A stretch of 47,760 bases of DNA from NCBI RefSeq assembly GCF_001571065.1, contig NZ_BCSW01000024.1, positions 1 through 47,760 on the forward strand, in the 5' to 3' direction. Below, one piece after another: positions 7,222-14,901 of the stretch. The stretch is from Dietzia cinnamea NBRC 102147. Its GTDB lineage: Bacteria; Actinomycetota; Actinomycetes; Mycobacteriales; Mycobacteriaceae. The notes beneath the pieces are model-generated. The model was given only the letters and a program-made list of their open reading frames with translations, was not told the DNA's origin and did not search any database. Each line of letters starts with the position of its first letter. Positions within the stretch are counted from its first letter, which is position 1. The position numbers and the translations under genes are program-made.

Positions 7222-8613
7222 CTACAGCATCGTGCCGGGGTTGAGGATCCCCTGCGGGTCGAGCGCGTTCTTGATGCGCCGGGTCAGGTCCATGACGTCG
7301 TCGCCCAGCTGCGCGGGCAGCCAGGGTGCCTTGAGTCGTCCGACGCCGTGCTCGCCCGTGATCGTGCCGCCCATCCCGATCGCGAGGTCCATCACCTCGC
7401 CGAACGCCAGACGGGCCCGCTCGGCGCGGTCCGGGTCGTCGTCGGTGAGGACGATGATGGGGTGGGTGTTGCCGTCCCCGGCGTGGGCGACGAGGGCGAT
7501 CGGGACGTCCCGACGCGCGGAGATCTCCTCGATTCCCGCGACGAGCCGGGGCAGCGAGGGCAGCGGCACGCCGACGTCCTCGAGGAGCAGGGTCCCGACC
7601 TTGCCCAGGCTCGTGAACGCGGCCCGGCGCGCCATGGTGAACTGTTCGCCCTCGTCGGGGTCGTCGGTGGCGAAGACCTCGGTGGCGCCGTGGGTGCGGA
7701 AGGCCTCGGCCATGAACTCGGTCTCGGCCGCGCGGTCGGGTCCGGTCAGGTCGGACTGGGCGAGCAGCATGGCGCCGGCGTCGGTGTCGAGACCCATCCG
7801 CAGGTCCGCCTCGACGGCGCGGATGCTGACGGTGTCCATGAACTCGAGCATCGCGGGGCGGATCCGCCGGGTGATGGCCAGGACCGCCTCGCTGCACGCC
7901 ACGACGTCGGGGAAGATCCCCACCACCGTCGACCGCGGTGGTTGGGCGGGGATGAGCCGCAGGATGGTCTCGGTGACGATCCCCAGGGTCCCCTCGCTGC
8001 CGACGAACAGCTTCGTCAGGCTGAGTCCGGCGGTGTCCTTGAGCCGCGGTCCGCCGAGTCGGACGGCGGTGCCGTCGGCCAGGACGACAGTCATCCCGAG
8101 GACGTAGTCGGTGGTGACGCCGTACTTCACGCAGCACAGTCCGCCGGCGTTGGTCGCGATGTTGCCGCCGATCGAGCAGATCTCGTAGGAGGACGGGTCC
8201 GGCGGGTACCAGAGGCCGTGCTCGGCGACGGCCTGCTTGACCTCGGCGTTGTACAGCCCCGGCTGGACGGTGGCGGTGCGGGTGACGGGGTCGACGTGGA
8301 GGTCGCGCATGAGTTCCGTGGACAGGACTATCCCGCCGTCCACGGCGGTGGCGCCGCCGGACAACCCGGATCCCGCGCCGCGCGGGACGGCCGGCACGGA
8401 GTGGGTGCTCGCCCAGCGCATGACCTCCTGGACGTCCTCGGTGGTGCGTGCGCGCACCACGGCGAGGGGCATACCGGGGTCGGGGGCCTTGGCCCAGTCC
8501 TGCCGGTAGCTCTGCAGGACGTCGGGGTCGGTGATGAGGTGTGAGTGGTCGAGACGGGTGCGGAGGTCGTCGAGTGCCGCGGCGGGATGACGGTCGGCGG
8601 AGGGGACGCTCAT
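7222..8613 (-). CDS. GlcD-type FAD-binding oxidase (glycolate/D-lactate dehydrogenase-like)
   Basis: 463 residues, a normal length for the GlcD/VAO family of FAD-linked 2-hydroxyacid dehydrogenases. The FAD-binding PCMH domain includes PRGAGSGLSGGATAVDGG, CSIGGNIATNAGG, KYGVTTDYVLGMTVVLADG and FVGSEGTLGIVTE. The C-terminal substrate domain carries AHAGDGNTHP and ITGEHGVGRLK. Likely substrates are D-lactate or glycolate; the sequence does not decide. The start ATG 8613 follows TACCTT by exactly 6 bases. It is divergent from a TDT transporter that could move small carboxylates, which loosely supports a 2-hydroxyacid role. An L-lactate dehydrogenase lies 9 kb away. Confidence 0.88.
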   Translation of the reverse strand: MSVPSADRHPAAALDDLRTRLDHSHLITDPDVLQSYRQDWAKAPDPGMPLAVVRARTTEDVQEVMRWASTHSVPAVPRGAGSGLSGGATAVDGGIVLSTELMRDLHVDPVTRTATVQPGLYNAEVKQAVAEHGLWYPPDPSSYEICSIGGNIATNAGGLCCVKYGVTTDYVLGMTVVLADGTAVRLGGPRLKDTAGLSLTKLFVGSEGTLGIVTETILRLIPAQPPRSTVVGIFPDVVACSEAVLAITRRIRPAMLEFMDTVSIRAVEADLRMGLDTDAGAMLLAQSDLTGPDRAAETEFMAEAFRTHGATEVFATDDPDEGEQFTMARRAAFTSLGKVGTLLLEDVGVPLPSLPRLVAGIEEISARRDVPIALVAHAGDGNTHPIIVLTDDDPDRAERARLAFGEVMDLAIGMGGTITGEHGVGRLKAPWLPAQLGDDVMDLTRRIKNALDPQGILNPGTML

Positions 8614-8625
8614 GACCCGAAGGTA
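8613..8625 (-). promoter_or_regulatory. leaderless promoter, FAD oxidase
   Basis: On the minus strand TACCTT (8625-8620) is followed by 6 bases and then ATG at 8613. That is the TANNNT-N6-start layout expected for a leaderless transcript. Confidence 0.6.
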
Positions 8626-8719
8626 CGGCCTCGCCCAGCCTGCCGCCGCGGTATCCGTGCATGGTCCGCGCCCTCCCCCCGGTTCTTCGCGCGGGGTCGG
8701 CCGGGGGCATAGTGTCCTG

Positions 8720-9751
8720 GTGACCGAGACCCCCGGAGCAGGACGAGGACCTGCGGCGCCCGCTGTTCCCGGCCCGGGGCCTGCGTGGTTCGGCGCGGTG
8801 ATGGGAACCGGTGGCCTGGCCACGCTCCTGCAGATCCACTCGGTGCGGGTGCCCGGCTTCTCCCCGGCAGCGGTGGTCATGCTCGTCGCGGGTTGGGTGC
8901 TCTTGGTCGGGCTGGGCGCGGGGTTCGCCAGGTCGGTGGCGCGCGATCCGGACATGTGGACGGCCTCTGTGCGTGACGCGGCGATGCTCCCGCTGTGGGG
9001 CATGGTCTCGATGGGACTGCTCGCGGTGGGGTCGTCGACGTTCATCGTGGTGGAGGCCCACGCGCCGATGCTGTCGTGGATCGCCTTCGGTGTGGACGTG
9101 GCGTTGTGGGCCGCGGGCACGGTGCTCGGCCTGGCCACGGCGGTGGGGTTCGCGGTGTGGCTGTTCGCCACGCGACCCGACCATCCGCTCCCCACGTGGG
9201 CGTTGCCGATGGTGCCGCCCATGGTCTCGGCGACGGCGGGTGGCGTGATCGCCAGGCAGTTCGAGTCGGATGCCGCCAGGGTCCTGTTGTCGGCGGCGTG
9301 CGTGTTCTGCTTCGTGCTGGCCCTGGCGCTGGGGGGCGCGGTGATCGTGATGGCGTACCACCATGCGTGGTTCCGCACGCCGGTGCCGGTGGTGCTGTCG
9401 ACCTCGACGTGGATTCCGCTGGGGATCGTGGGACAGTCCACGGCGGCGGCCCAGGTGCTCTCGGGTCCGGCACTGGCGGGTGTGGCCCGGGTGTACGGGG
9501 CCACCGTGCTGGTCGCCGGTGCGGGACTTGGCGCGTTCGCGGTTCTGACGACGGTGCGGGGGTTCCTGGCCCGGATGCCGTTCACCCCGGGGTGGTGGGC
9601 GATGACCTATCCGTTGTCGACCTGCGGCCTGGGCGCTCATTACCTCGGATGGCATGCGGCGAGCCTGCTGACGGTGGCGGTGCTCATCGCCATCTGGGTG
9701 GTGTGCGCGGTCGCCAGCGTCCGCGCGATCGCCTCGGCGCGGGCCGCCTGA
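8720..9751 (+). CDS. TDT family transporter (TehA/SLAC1-like)
   Basis: 343 residues from GTG 8720, close to the family core (PAWFGAVMGTGGLATLLQ). Around ten hydrophobic helices fill the protein, as in the tellurite-resistance/dicarboxylate transporter (TDT) family, which includes TehA, the malate carrier Mae1, the sulfite exporter Ssu1 and plant SLAC1. The substrate cannot be read from the sequence: dicarboxylates, sulfite or anions are all possible. TAGTGT at 8710-8715, just upstream, may be its -10 box. The longer open frame from 8612 would overlap the divergent promoter, so it was rejected. The stop TGA is part of the first repeat unit of the following array. Confidence 0.85.
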   Translation: MTETPGAGRGPAAPAVPGPGPAWFGAVMGTGGLATLLQIHSVRVPGFSPAAVVMLVAGWVLLVGLGAGFARSVARDPDMWTASVRDAAMLPLWGMVSMGLLAVGSSTFIVVEAHAPMLSWIAFGVDVALWAAGTVLGLATAVGFAVWLFATRPDHPLPTWALPMVPPMVSATAGGVIARQFESDAARVLLSAACVFCFVLALALGGAVIVMAYHHAWFRTPVPVVLSTSTWIPLGIVGQSTAAAQVLSGPALAGVARVYGATVLVAGAGLGAFAVLTTVRGFLARMPFTPGWWAMTYPLSTCGLGAHYLGWHAASLLTVAVLIAIWVVCAVASVRAIASARAA

Positions 9752-9842
9752 CGCCGTCCGTCGGCGTGGCCTCTCTGGCTCCGCCCCTCGACGTCTCTGA
9801 CGCCGCCCCTCGACGTGGCGCCTCTGACGCCGTCCCGGGGTG
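9748..9842. repeat. about 24-bp degenerate tandem repeat, four units
   Basis: Units begin at 9748, 9773, 9795 and 9822 with the shared core CTCTGACGCCGYCCC and, in the middle two, CCCCTCGACGT. The TDT gene's stop TGA is the TGA of unit 1; the last unit abuts the dnaE2 stop. The array fills the whole convergent junction. Confidence 0.75.
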
Positions 9843-12800
9843 TCACCGGAAGTCCCTGCTGCGGCCGATGGCCATGCCCAGGTGGAGCCGTTCGATCTTG
9901 TCCGCCACCACGCTGACCGCGCCCGAGCGGTTCTCCACCGTGCCGCGGACGATGAGCGCCGGGGCCGAGGAGACGATCGGCCGGTAGCGCGCCCACAGCC
10001 CGACCGAGCAGACGATATTGGTCATACCGGTCTCGTCCTCGAGGCTGAGGAAGGTCACGCCCTCCGCGGTGGCGGGCCGCTGTCGGTGGGTGACCGCCCC
10101 GGCGACCCGGATGCGGCTGCCGTCGGGGACGTGCGCGAGCCCGGCGGTGGTGCACACCCCCTGGGAGTCGAGCCACGGCCGGGCGTGGACGGTCGGGTAC
10201 TCCTCCGGGCTGATGCCGGTGGCGGCGAGGTCCGCGGAGGTCAGTTCGAGGAGACTCATCCCGGGGAGTGCGGGGGCGTCGACCTGACTGAGCCCGGGCA
10301 GCATGCCGGGCTTCTCACGGGCCGCGGTGGCCGCCGACCACAGGGCCGCGCGGCGTCCACCCGTGCCGAGCGAGTCGAGCGCACCGGCGGTGGCCAGTGC
10401 CTCCATCTGCCGGACGGACAGTCCGGTGCGCCCGGCGAGGTCGGCCGCGGAGGTGTAGGGGCCGTGACTGTCGCGCTCGTCGGCGATCGCGGTGGCCAGA
10501 TCCTCCCCGATCGCCCTCACGGACTCCAGGCCGAGGCGCACCTCGGTTCCGTCGTTCTCGCATGTGGCGCCGCCGAGCGAGCGGTTGACGCACGGCCGGT
10601 GCACGGTGACGCCGTGTCTGCGGGCGTCGGCCACCAGCGACTGGGGTGAGTAGAAGCCCATGGGCTGGCTGCGCAGCAGGGCGGCGCAGAAGATCGCCGG
10701 GTGGTGACACTTGAACCACGCGGAGTAGTAGACGATCGCGGCGAAGGACTGGGAGTGGCTCTCGGGGAAGCCGTAGTTGGCGAAGGCGCACATCTTCTCC
10801 CAGATCCGCTCCCCCACCTCCGGGCCGGTGTACGGGGTCCCCGGCGGACTGGTGCCGATACCGTGCAGTTCGCGCATGCCCGCGAAGAACCGCTCCTTCA
10901 GCCGCGCCATCCGTTCCGGGGACCGCTTGGCCCCCATCGCCCGGCGCAGCTGGTCGGCCTCCGCGCCGGTGAAGCCGGCGATCACCGTGGCGATCTGCAT
11001 GAGCTGCTCCTGGAACAGCGGGATCCCCAACGTCCGTCCCAGTACCTCTTCCAGGGCGGGATGATCGAATTCCACTTTCTCCCGCCCGTTGCGTCGGCGG
11101 ATGTAGGGGTGGACGGAACCGCCCTGGATGGGGCCCGGGCGGATGAGGGCGACTTCCACCACGAGGTCGTAGAACGTCCGCGGTCGCAGCCGGGGCAGGG
11201 TGGCCATCTGGGCACGCGACTCCACCTGGAACACGCCCACGGAGTCGCCGCGGCACAGCATCTCGTAGACCTGTGGGTCCGCGAGATCGAGCTTGGCCAG
11301 GTCCACGTCGAGGTCCTTGTGTTCGGCCGCCAGGTCGATGGCGTGGTGGAGTGCGGTGAGCATGCCCAGACCTAGCATGTCGAACTTGACCAGTCCGACC
11401 GCCGCGCAGTCGTCCTTGTCCCACTGCAGCACCGTCCGGCCCGGCATCCGCGCCCATTCGACGGGCACCACGTCGGCCACCGGGCGGTCACAGATCACCA
11501 TGCCGCCGGAGTGGATGCCCAGGTGTCGGGGCAGGCCGACGAGCTGTCGTGCCAGCGCGAGCACGTCGGGCGGGACGGTGTGCTCGGTGGCCTCCCGCTC
11601 GTGGTTCTTCAGCCCCGACCACCGGTCGACGCTCTTGGACCAGGCGTCCTGCTGTCCCGGGGAGTACCCGAGCGCCCGGGCCACGTCCCGCACCGCCGAG
11701 CGTCCTCGGTAGGTGATGACGTTGGCCACCTGGGCGGCGTAGTCCCGGCCGTACCGGGAGTAGACGTACTGGATGGCCTCCTCCCGACGACCGGACTCGA
11801 TGTCCACGTCGATGTCGGGCGGACCGTCGCGCTCGGGCGCCAGGAACCGCTCGAAGAGGAGGTGGGCGCGCACCGGGTCGACGTTGGTGATGCCCAGGGA
11901 GTAGCAGACCGCCGAGTTGGCGGCCGAGCCCCGGCCCTGGCAGAGGATGCCCTCGCGGCGGCAGAACTCGACGATGTCGTGGACCACGAGGAAGTACCCG
12001 GGAAAACCCAGCTCGGCGATCACCTTCAGCTCGCGGTCGATCTGCGCGTACGCCTCCGGCATCTCCTCGCGGGTGCCGTAGCGACGGGCGGCGCCGGCGT
12101 AGGCGAGCTCGGCGAGAATGGTGTCCTCGGTGTGGCCCTCGGGGACGTCGAACGGCGGCAGCTGCGGAGCGATGAGTTTCAGGTCGAACGCGCACTCCCG
12201 CCCCAGCCTGTCGGCCCCGGCGACGGCGTCGGGCCACCGGTCGAACAGGTCGGCCATCTCCTCTCCCGAGCGCAGGTGGGCGCCGCCCGCCGCGGGCAGG
12301 TGTGCGGCGTGGGTCTCGAGCGCGTCACGCGCGCCGAGGGCCGCCATGACCGAGGCCAGCCGCGCGTCCTCGGGCCCCGCGCAGTGGGCGGCGGTCGTGG
12401 CCACGACGGGCAGTCCCGCCCGGGCCGCGAGTCCGGCCAGCGCGTCGCACCGCTCGGTGTCCTCGGGCACCCCGTGGCAGGTGAGTTCCACGACCACCCT
12501 GTCCCGCCCGAACAGCTCGACCAACTGGTCCAGGGTCGTACCGGCCGCCTCGGTGTCGAAATCGGGGGCTCCGGTGCCGCCGCGTTCCAGCGCGCGACGG
12601 ACGCGGCCGCGTCGGCACCCGGTGAGCACGTACCAGTGGCCCCCGGCCGCCTCCGCGAGCTCCGTGATCTCGTACCGCGGCTCGCCCTTGGCCCCGCCTC
12701 GCAGGTGGGCGCGGGCGATCGCGCGGGACAGCCGGCGGTACCCCTCCTGCCCCCTGGCGAGAACGAGCAGGTGCTCGCCACCCGGCAGGGACAGCTCCGC

Positions 12801-13166
12801 CCCGAACACCGTAGCCAGGCCCAGCTCGGAGGCGGCCTCGGCGAAACGCACCACCCCGTACAGGCCGTCGTGGTCGGTGATCGCGAGGGCCGTGAGCCCC
12901 AGGTCGGCCGCGGCCTCCGCCATCGCCTCGGGCGAGGACGCACCGTCGAGGAAGCTGAACGCCGTGTGTGCGTGCAGCTCCGCGTACGGCACGCGTCCCT
13001 GGACGCGCGGTCGCTGCGGGGGCGTGTAGTCACCCCGCGTGCGCGACCATGCGGGGGCGTCGCTGCCGTCGCCGGGATGGGGGTTCTCCGGCCCGCGCGG
13101 GTTCGGCCGCCCGGACAGCACCCGTTCGAGCTCTCCCCAGCTCCTGGGCCCGTGGTACCAGTTCAC
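9843..13166 (-). CDS. dnaE2: error-prone DNA polymerase DnaE2
   Basis: 1107 residues from GTG 13166 (VNWYHGPRSWGELERVL, a typical DnaE2 start). C-family polymerase alpha subunit used for translesion synthesis and induced mutagenesis. The PHP domain is at about 60-260 (HAHTAF, TDHDGLYG). The polymerase core has GRGSAANS (411-418) and the catalytic carboxylates of PPDIDVDIE (449-457). Finger and tandem helix-hairpin-helix regions follow, with an OB-fold domain near the C-terminus (RIRVAGAVTHRQRPAT). It lies 33 bases after the sucrase/ferredoxin-like gene, so they probably form an operon. It acts with ImuA' and ImuB, encoded 3-4 kb away. Confidence 0.95.
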   Translation of the reverse strand: MNWYHGPRSWGELERVLSGRPNPRGPENPHPGDGSDAPAWSRTRGDYTPPQRPRVQGRVPYAELHAHTAFSFLDGASSPEAMAEAAADLGLTALAITDHDGLYGVVRFAEAASELGLATVFGAELSLPGGEHLLVLARGQEGYRRLSRAIARAHLRGGAKGEPRYEITELAEAAGGHWYVLTGCRRGRVRRALERGGTGAPDFDTEAAGTTLDQLVELFGRDRVVVELTCHGVPEDTERCDALAGLAARAGLPVVATTAAHCAGPEDARLASVMAALGARDALETHAAHLPAAGGAHLRSGEEMADLFDRWPDAVAGADRLGRECAFDLKLIAPQLPPFDVPEGHTEDTILAELAYAGAARRYGTREEMPEAYAQIDRELKVIAELGFPGYFLVVHDIVEFCRREGILCQGRGSAANSAVCYSLGITNVDPVRAHLLFERFLAPERDGPPDIDVDIESGRREEAIQYVYSRYGRDYAAQVANVITYRGRSAVRDVARALGYSPGQQDAWSKSVDRWSGLKNHEREATEHTVPPDVLALARQLVGLPRHLGIHSGGMVICDRPVADVVPVEWARMPGRTVLQWDKDDCAAVGLVKFDMLGLGMLTALHHAIDLAAEHKDLDVDLAKLDLADPQVYEMLCRGDSVGVFQVESRAQMATLPRLRPRTFYDLVVEVALIRPGPIQGGSVHPYIRRRNGREKVEFDHPALEEVLGRTLGIPLFQEQLMQIATVIAGFTGAEADQLRRAMGAKRSPERMARLKERFFAGMRELHGIGTSPPGTPYTGPEVGERIWEKMCAFANYGFPESHSQSFAAIVYYSAWFKCHHPAIFCAALLRSQPMGFYSPQSLVADARRHGVTVHRPCVNRSLGGATCENDGTEVRLGLESVRAIGEDLATAIADERDSHGPYTSAADLAGRTGLSVRQMEALATAGALDSLGTGGRRAALWSAATAAREKPGMLPGLSQVDAPALPGMSLLELTSADLAATGISPEEYPTVHARPWLDSQGVCTTAGLAHVPDGSRIRVAGAVTHRQRPATAEGVTFLSLEDETGMTNIVCSVGLWARYRPIVSSAPALIVRGTVENRSGAVSVVADKIERLHLGMAIGRSRDFR

Positions 13167-13199
13167 CGGGGCTCACCCGCCCGGTGCCGGTGGGTGCGG

Positions 13200-14123
13200 T
13201 CAGAGCCGGGTGAGGGACTCCACGACCCATGCGGAGGCCTTGCCCGGTGGCTTGCGGCAGCTCTGCGCGCGGGGCGGGAGCGGGCGTGTACCGGTCTCGA
13301 CGCGCCAGGCGCGGCCGTCAGTGTGCTGGACGACGGCCACGTGCGGGTCGTCCGGGTCGATGTCGACGACGAGGTCGTCGATCCCCGCCTCCACTCCGGA
13401 GTCGCGGACGGCGACCTCCGCGACCTGCCCGGCCGGCGGCCACGTGCTGCGCCCCCGCAGGTGCTCGGTGACGACCCGGCCGTCCAGTTCGGCCTCGACG
13501 ATGCGGACCGCGAGATCGGTCTCCGCGGGCCCGTAGGTGTACCCGGTCCCGGGCAGCAGCAGGACCGGGGCGAAGCGGTGTCCGCCGGTGTGGGAGCACT
13601 CCCACACCGCGGAGTCCTGATCGAGCGAGGACAGACGGTCCCCGAGACGGGACTCGAGTCCGGCCACGACCGGTCGGCCCCGGACGGCGCAGCACTGATC
13701 GCGCTTGGCGTGGGTACAGACGAGGACCACGGGCCCCTCGACCTCACGGGTGCCGTCCACGTGTCCGCCGGGTGAGAGATCGAGGTCGAGCATGTCTGCG
13801 GGGCGGTCGACGCGGCCGACCCTGATGTTCCGCCGACCGGGCCGCGTGTCACAGAGATAGAAGCGGTGCCGGTCGATGCGTTGGCCCTCGCGGCCGGGTC
13901 GCCTGATGAACAGCATGCGGGACCCGCAGTCGGATACGTGCTTCTTGAGGCGCTCGGAGAGCTCGTCGCCCAGCGCCTCTCCGTCGAAGATGTCGCGACC
14001 CCATCGCGCGGGGACCTCGAGCAACACCCACGACTCCTCGTGGGCAGCGGTGCCGGCCGGTGGTTCGTCGGCCGACTGGAGCGAACACCAGGCGGGGACT
14101 GGGGCGGGATCGATGACTGACAC
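13200..14123 (-). CDS. sucrase/ferredoxin-like (thioredoxin-fold Fe-S) family protein
   Basis: 307 residues from GTG 14123; the start is uncertain because no clear ribosome site is present. The family is named sucrase/ferredoxin-like. It has a thioredoxin-like [2Fe-2S] domain with CTHAKRDQCCAVRG around residue 135 and a later ECSHTGGHRFAP motif. These Cys and His residues are plausible cluster ligands. The biochemical role in bacteria is unknown to me. It sits immediately upstream of dnaE2 on the same strand with a 33-base gap, suggesting co-expression with damage-induced polymerase. It is divergent from the AMIN-like lipoprotein gene. Confidence 0.8.
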   Translation of the reverse strand: MSVIDPAPVPAWCSLQSADEPPAGTAAHEESWVLLEVPARWGRDIFDGEALGDELSERLKKHVSDCGSRMLFIRRPGREGQRIDRHRFYLCDTRPGRRNIRVGRVDRPADMLDLDLSPGGHVDGTREVEGPVVLVCTHAKRDQCCAVRGRPVVAGLESRLGDRLSSLDQDSAVWECSHTGGHRFAPVLLLPGTGYTYGPAETDLAVRIVEAELDGRVVTEHLRGRSTWPPAGQVAEVAVRDSGVEAGIDDLVVDIDPDDPHVAVVQHTDGRAWRVETGTRPLPPRAQSCRKPPGKASAWVVESLTRL

Positions 14124-14157
14124 GCCCCCATGGTGCCCCACCGTGCGAAGTGGTGTA

Positions 14158-14180
14158 ACTGTAGCCACCTTGTGGGACAA
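14158..14180 (-). promoter_or_regulatory. possible RecA-NDp/PafBC-like promoter
   Basis: On the minus strand TTGTC is followed, at the exact spacing of the mycobacterial TTGTCRGTG-N8-TANNNT element, by TACAGT (14163-14158). TTGTC and TANNNT match; the RGTG part (here CCAC) does not. The 11-base gap is too short for an ordinary -35/-10 pair. TTGTGGGACAA (14170-14180) is also an interrupted palindrome. It would drive the sucrase-like/dnaE2 pair. Confidence 0.4.
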
Positions 14181-14197
14181 AAGTGATGAGAGGGATT

Positions 14198-14209
14198 TAG
14201 GGTGGGGCC
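14198..14209 (+). promoter_or_regulatory. leaderless promoter, AMIN-like lipoprotein
   Basis: TAGGGT (14198-14203) lies exactly 6 bases before ATG 14210, the TANNNT-N6-start layout. Confidence 0.6.
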
Positions 14210-14851
14210 ATGCGTACCCGACACCGCCGCTTCGCCGCGGCCGCCGCACTGACCACCGCCGTGTCCCTGGCAGTGGCGGGGTGCGGGACCGACACCTCGA
14301 CCGACGCCCCCGCCACGAGCCAGACGACCACCGCCGGCTCCTCGCCGGCCGCCCTGGCGCAGAACCTGTCCCCGGAGGAGACCGAGGCCGCCGACCCCAC
14401 GGCCGGTCCGGCGGACTCCGCCCCCAAGAGCGAGACCCCGGATGCCGCCGCAGGGCGCGCCGAGCTGGTCGTGTCCGAGATCCGGATGGGCGACTACCAG
14501 GGTGAGGACCGCGTGGTCTTCGAGCTCGACGGTCGCGGCGTCCCGAGCTACTCCGTGGACTACGTGGACGCCCCCGCCCAGCAGGGCAGCGGTTTTCCCG
14601 TGGAGGTACCGGGCGACTCGTTTCTCCAGGTGATGATCGGAGGCCAGATCCTGCCGACCGAGACCGACATGGAGGAGGTCCCGGTGGGCACCGTGACGGG
14701 TGACGACGCCACCGGGGTGGCCGGCGTGGCGTTCGCGGGACAGTTCGAGGGACAGGCGCAGGCGGTGATCGGCCTCGAGGGCACCGATCGCGCCTTCTCC
14801 GCCTTCCTCCTGCAGAACCCGACCCGTCTGGTGGTGGACGTCGAGCGCTGA
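14210..14851 (+). CDS. AMIN-like domain lipoprotein
   Basis: 213 residues. A signal peptide with basic start MRTRHRR, a hydrophobic stretch and lipobox AVAGC (Cys near 24) indicates a secreted lipoprotein. A Thr/Ala/Pro-rich linker spans about residues 25-80. The C-terminal 130 residues look like the actinobacterial AMIN-like beta domain: ELVVSEIRMGDYQGEDRVVFELDG, a beta-rich stretch, and the end NPTRLVVDVER. AMIN-type domains often target envelope proteins to the wall, but the role here is unknown. It lies between imuB (convergent) and the divergent dnaE2 operon, so it interrupts the mutasome genes. Confidence 0.82.
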   Translation: MRTRHRRFAAAAALTTAVSLAVAGCGTDTSTDAPATSQTTTAGSSPAALAQNLSPEETEAADPTAGPADSAPKSETPDAAAGRAELVVSEIRMGDYQGEDRVVFELDGRGVPSYSVDYVDAPAQQGSGFPVEVPGDSFLQVMIGGQILPTETDMEEVPVGTVTGDDATGVAGVAFAGQFEGQAQAVIGLEGTDRAFSAFLLQNPTRLVVDVER

Positions 14852-14901
14852 TCGCGACCCGGGGCCGGGCACGGCCGACCGGGGCGTGAGCGACCGGATC
14901 A

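Noticed and set aside
6692..9655. A 987-codon minus-strand open frame
   Set aside because: It only fuses the 160-residue membrane protein with the antisense and off-frame readings of the FAD oxidase and TDT genes; high GC removes stop codons.
14170..14180. TTGTGGGACAA palindrome as a LexA site
   Set aside because: It does not match TCGAAC-N4-GTTCGA; it is mentioned only as part of the possible damage promoter.
14210..14851. Membership of the lipoprotein gene in the mutasome
   Set aside because: It only sits between the two repair units; its own leaderless promoter and secreted nature argue against a repair role.
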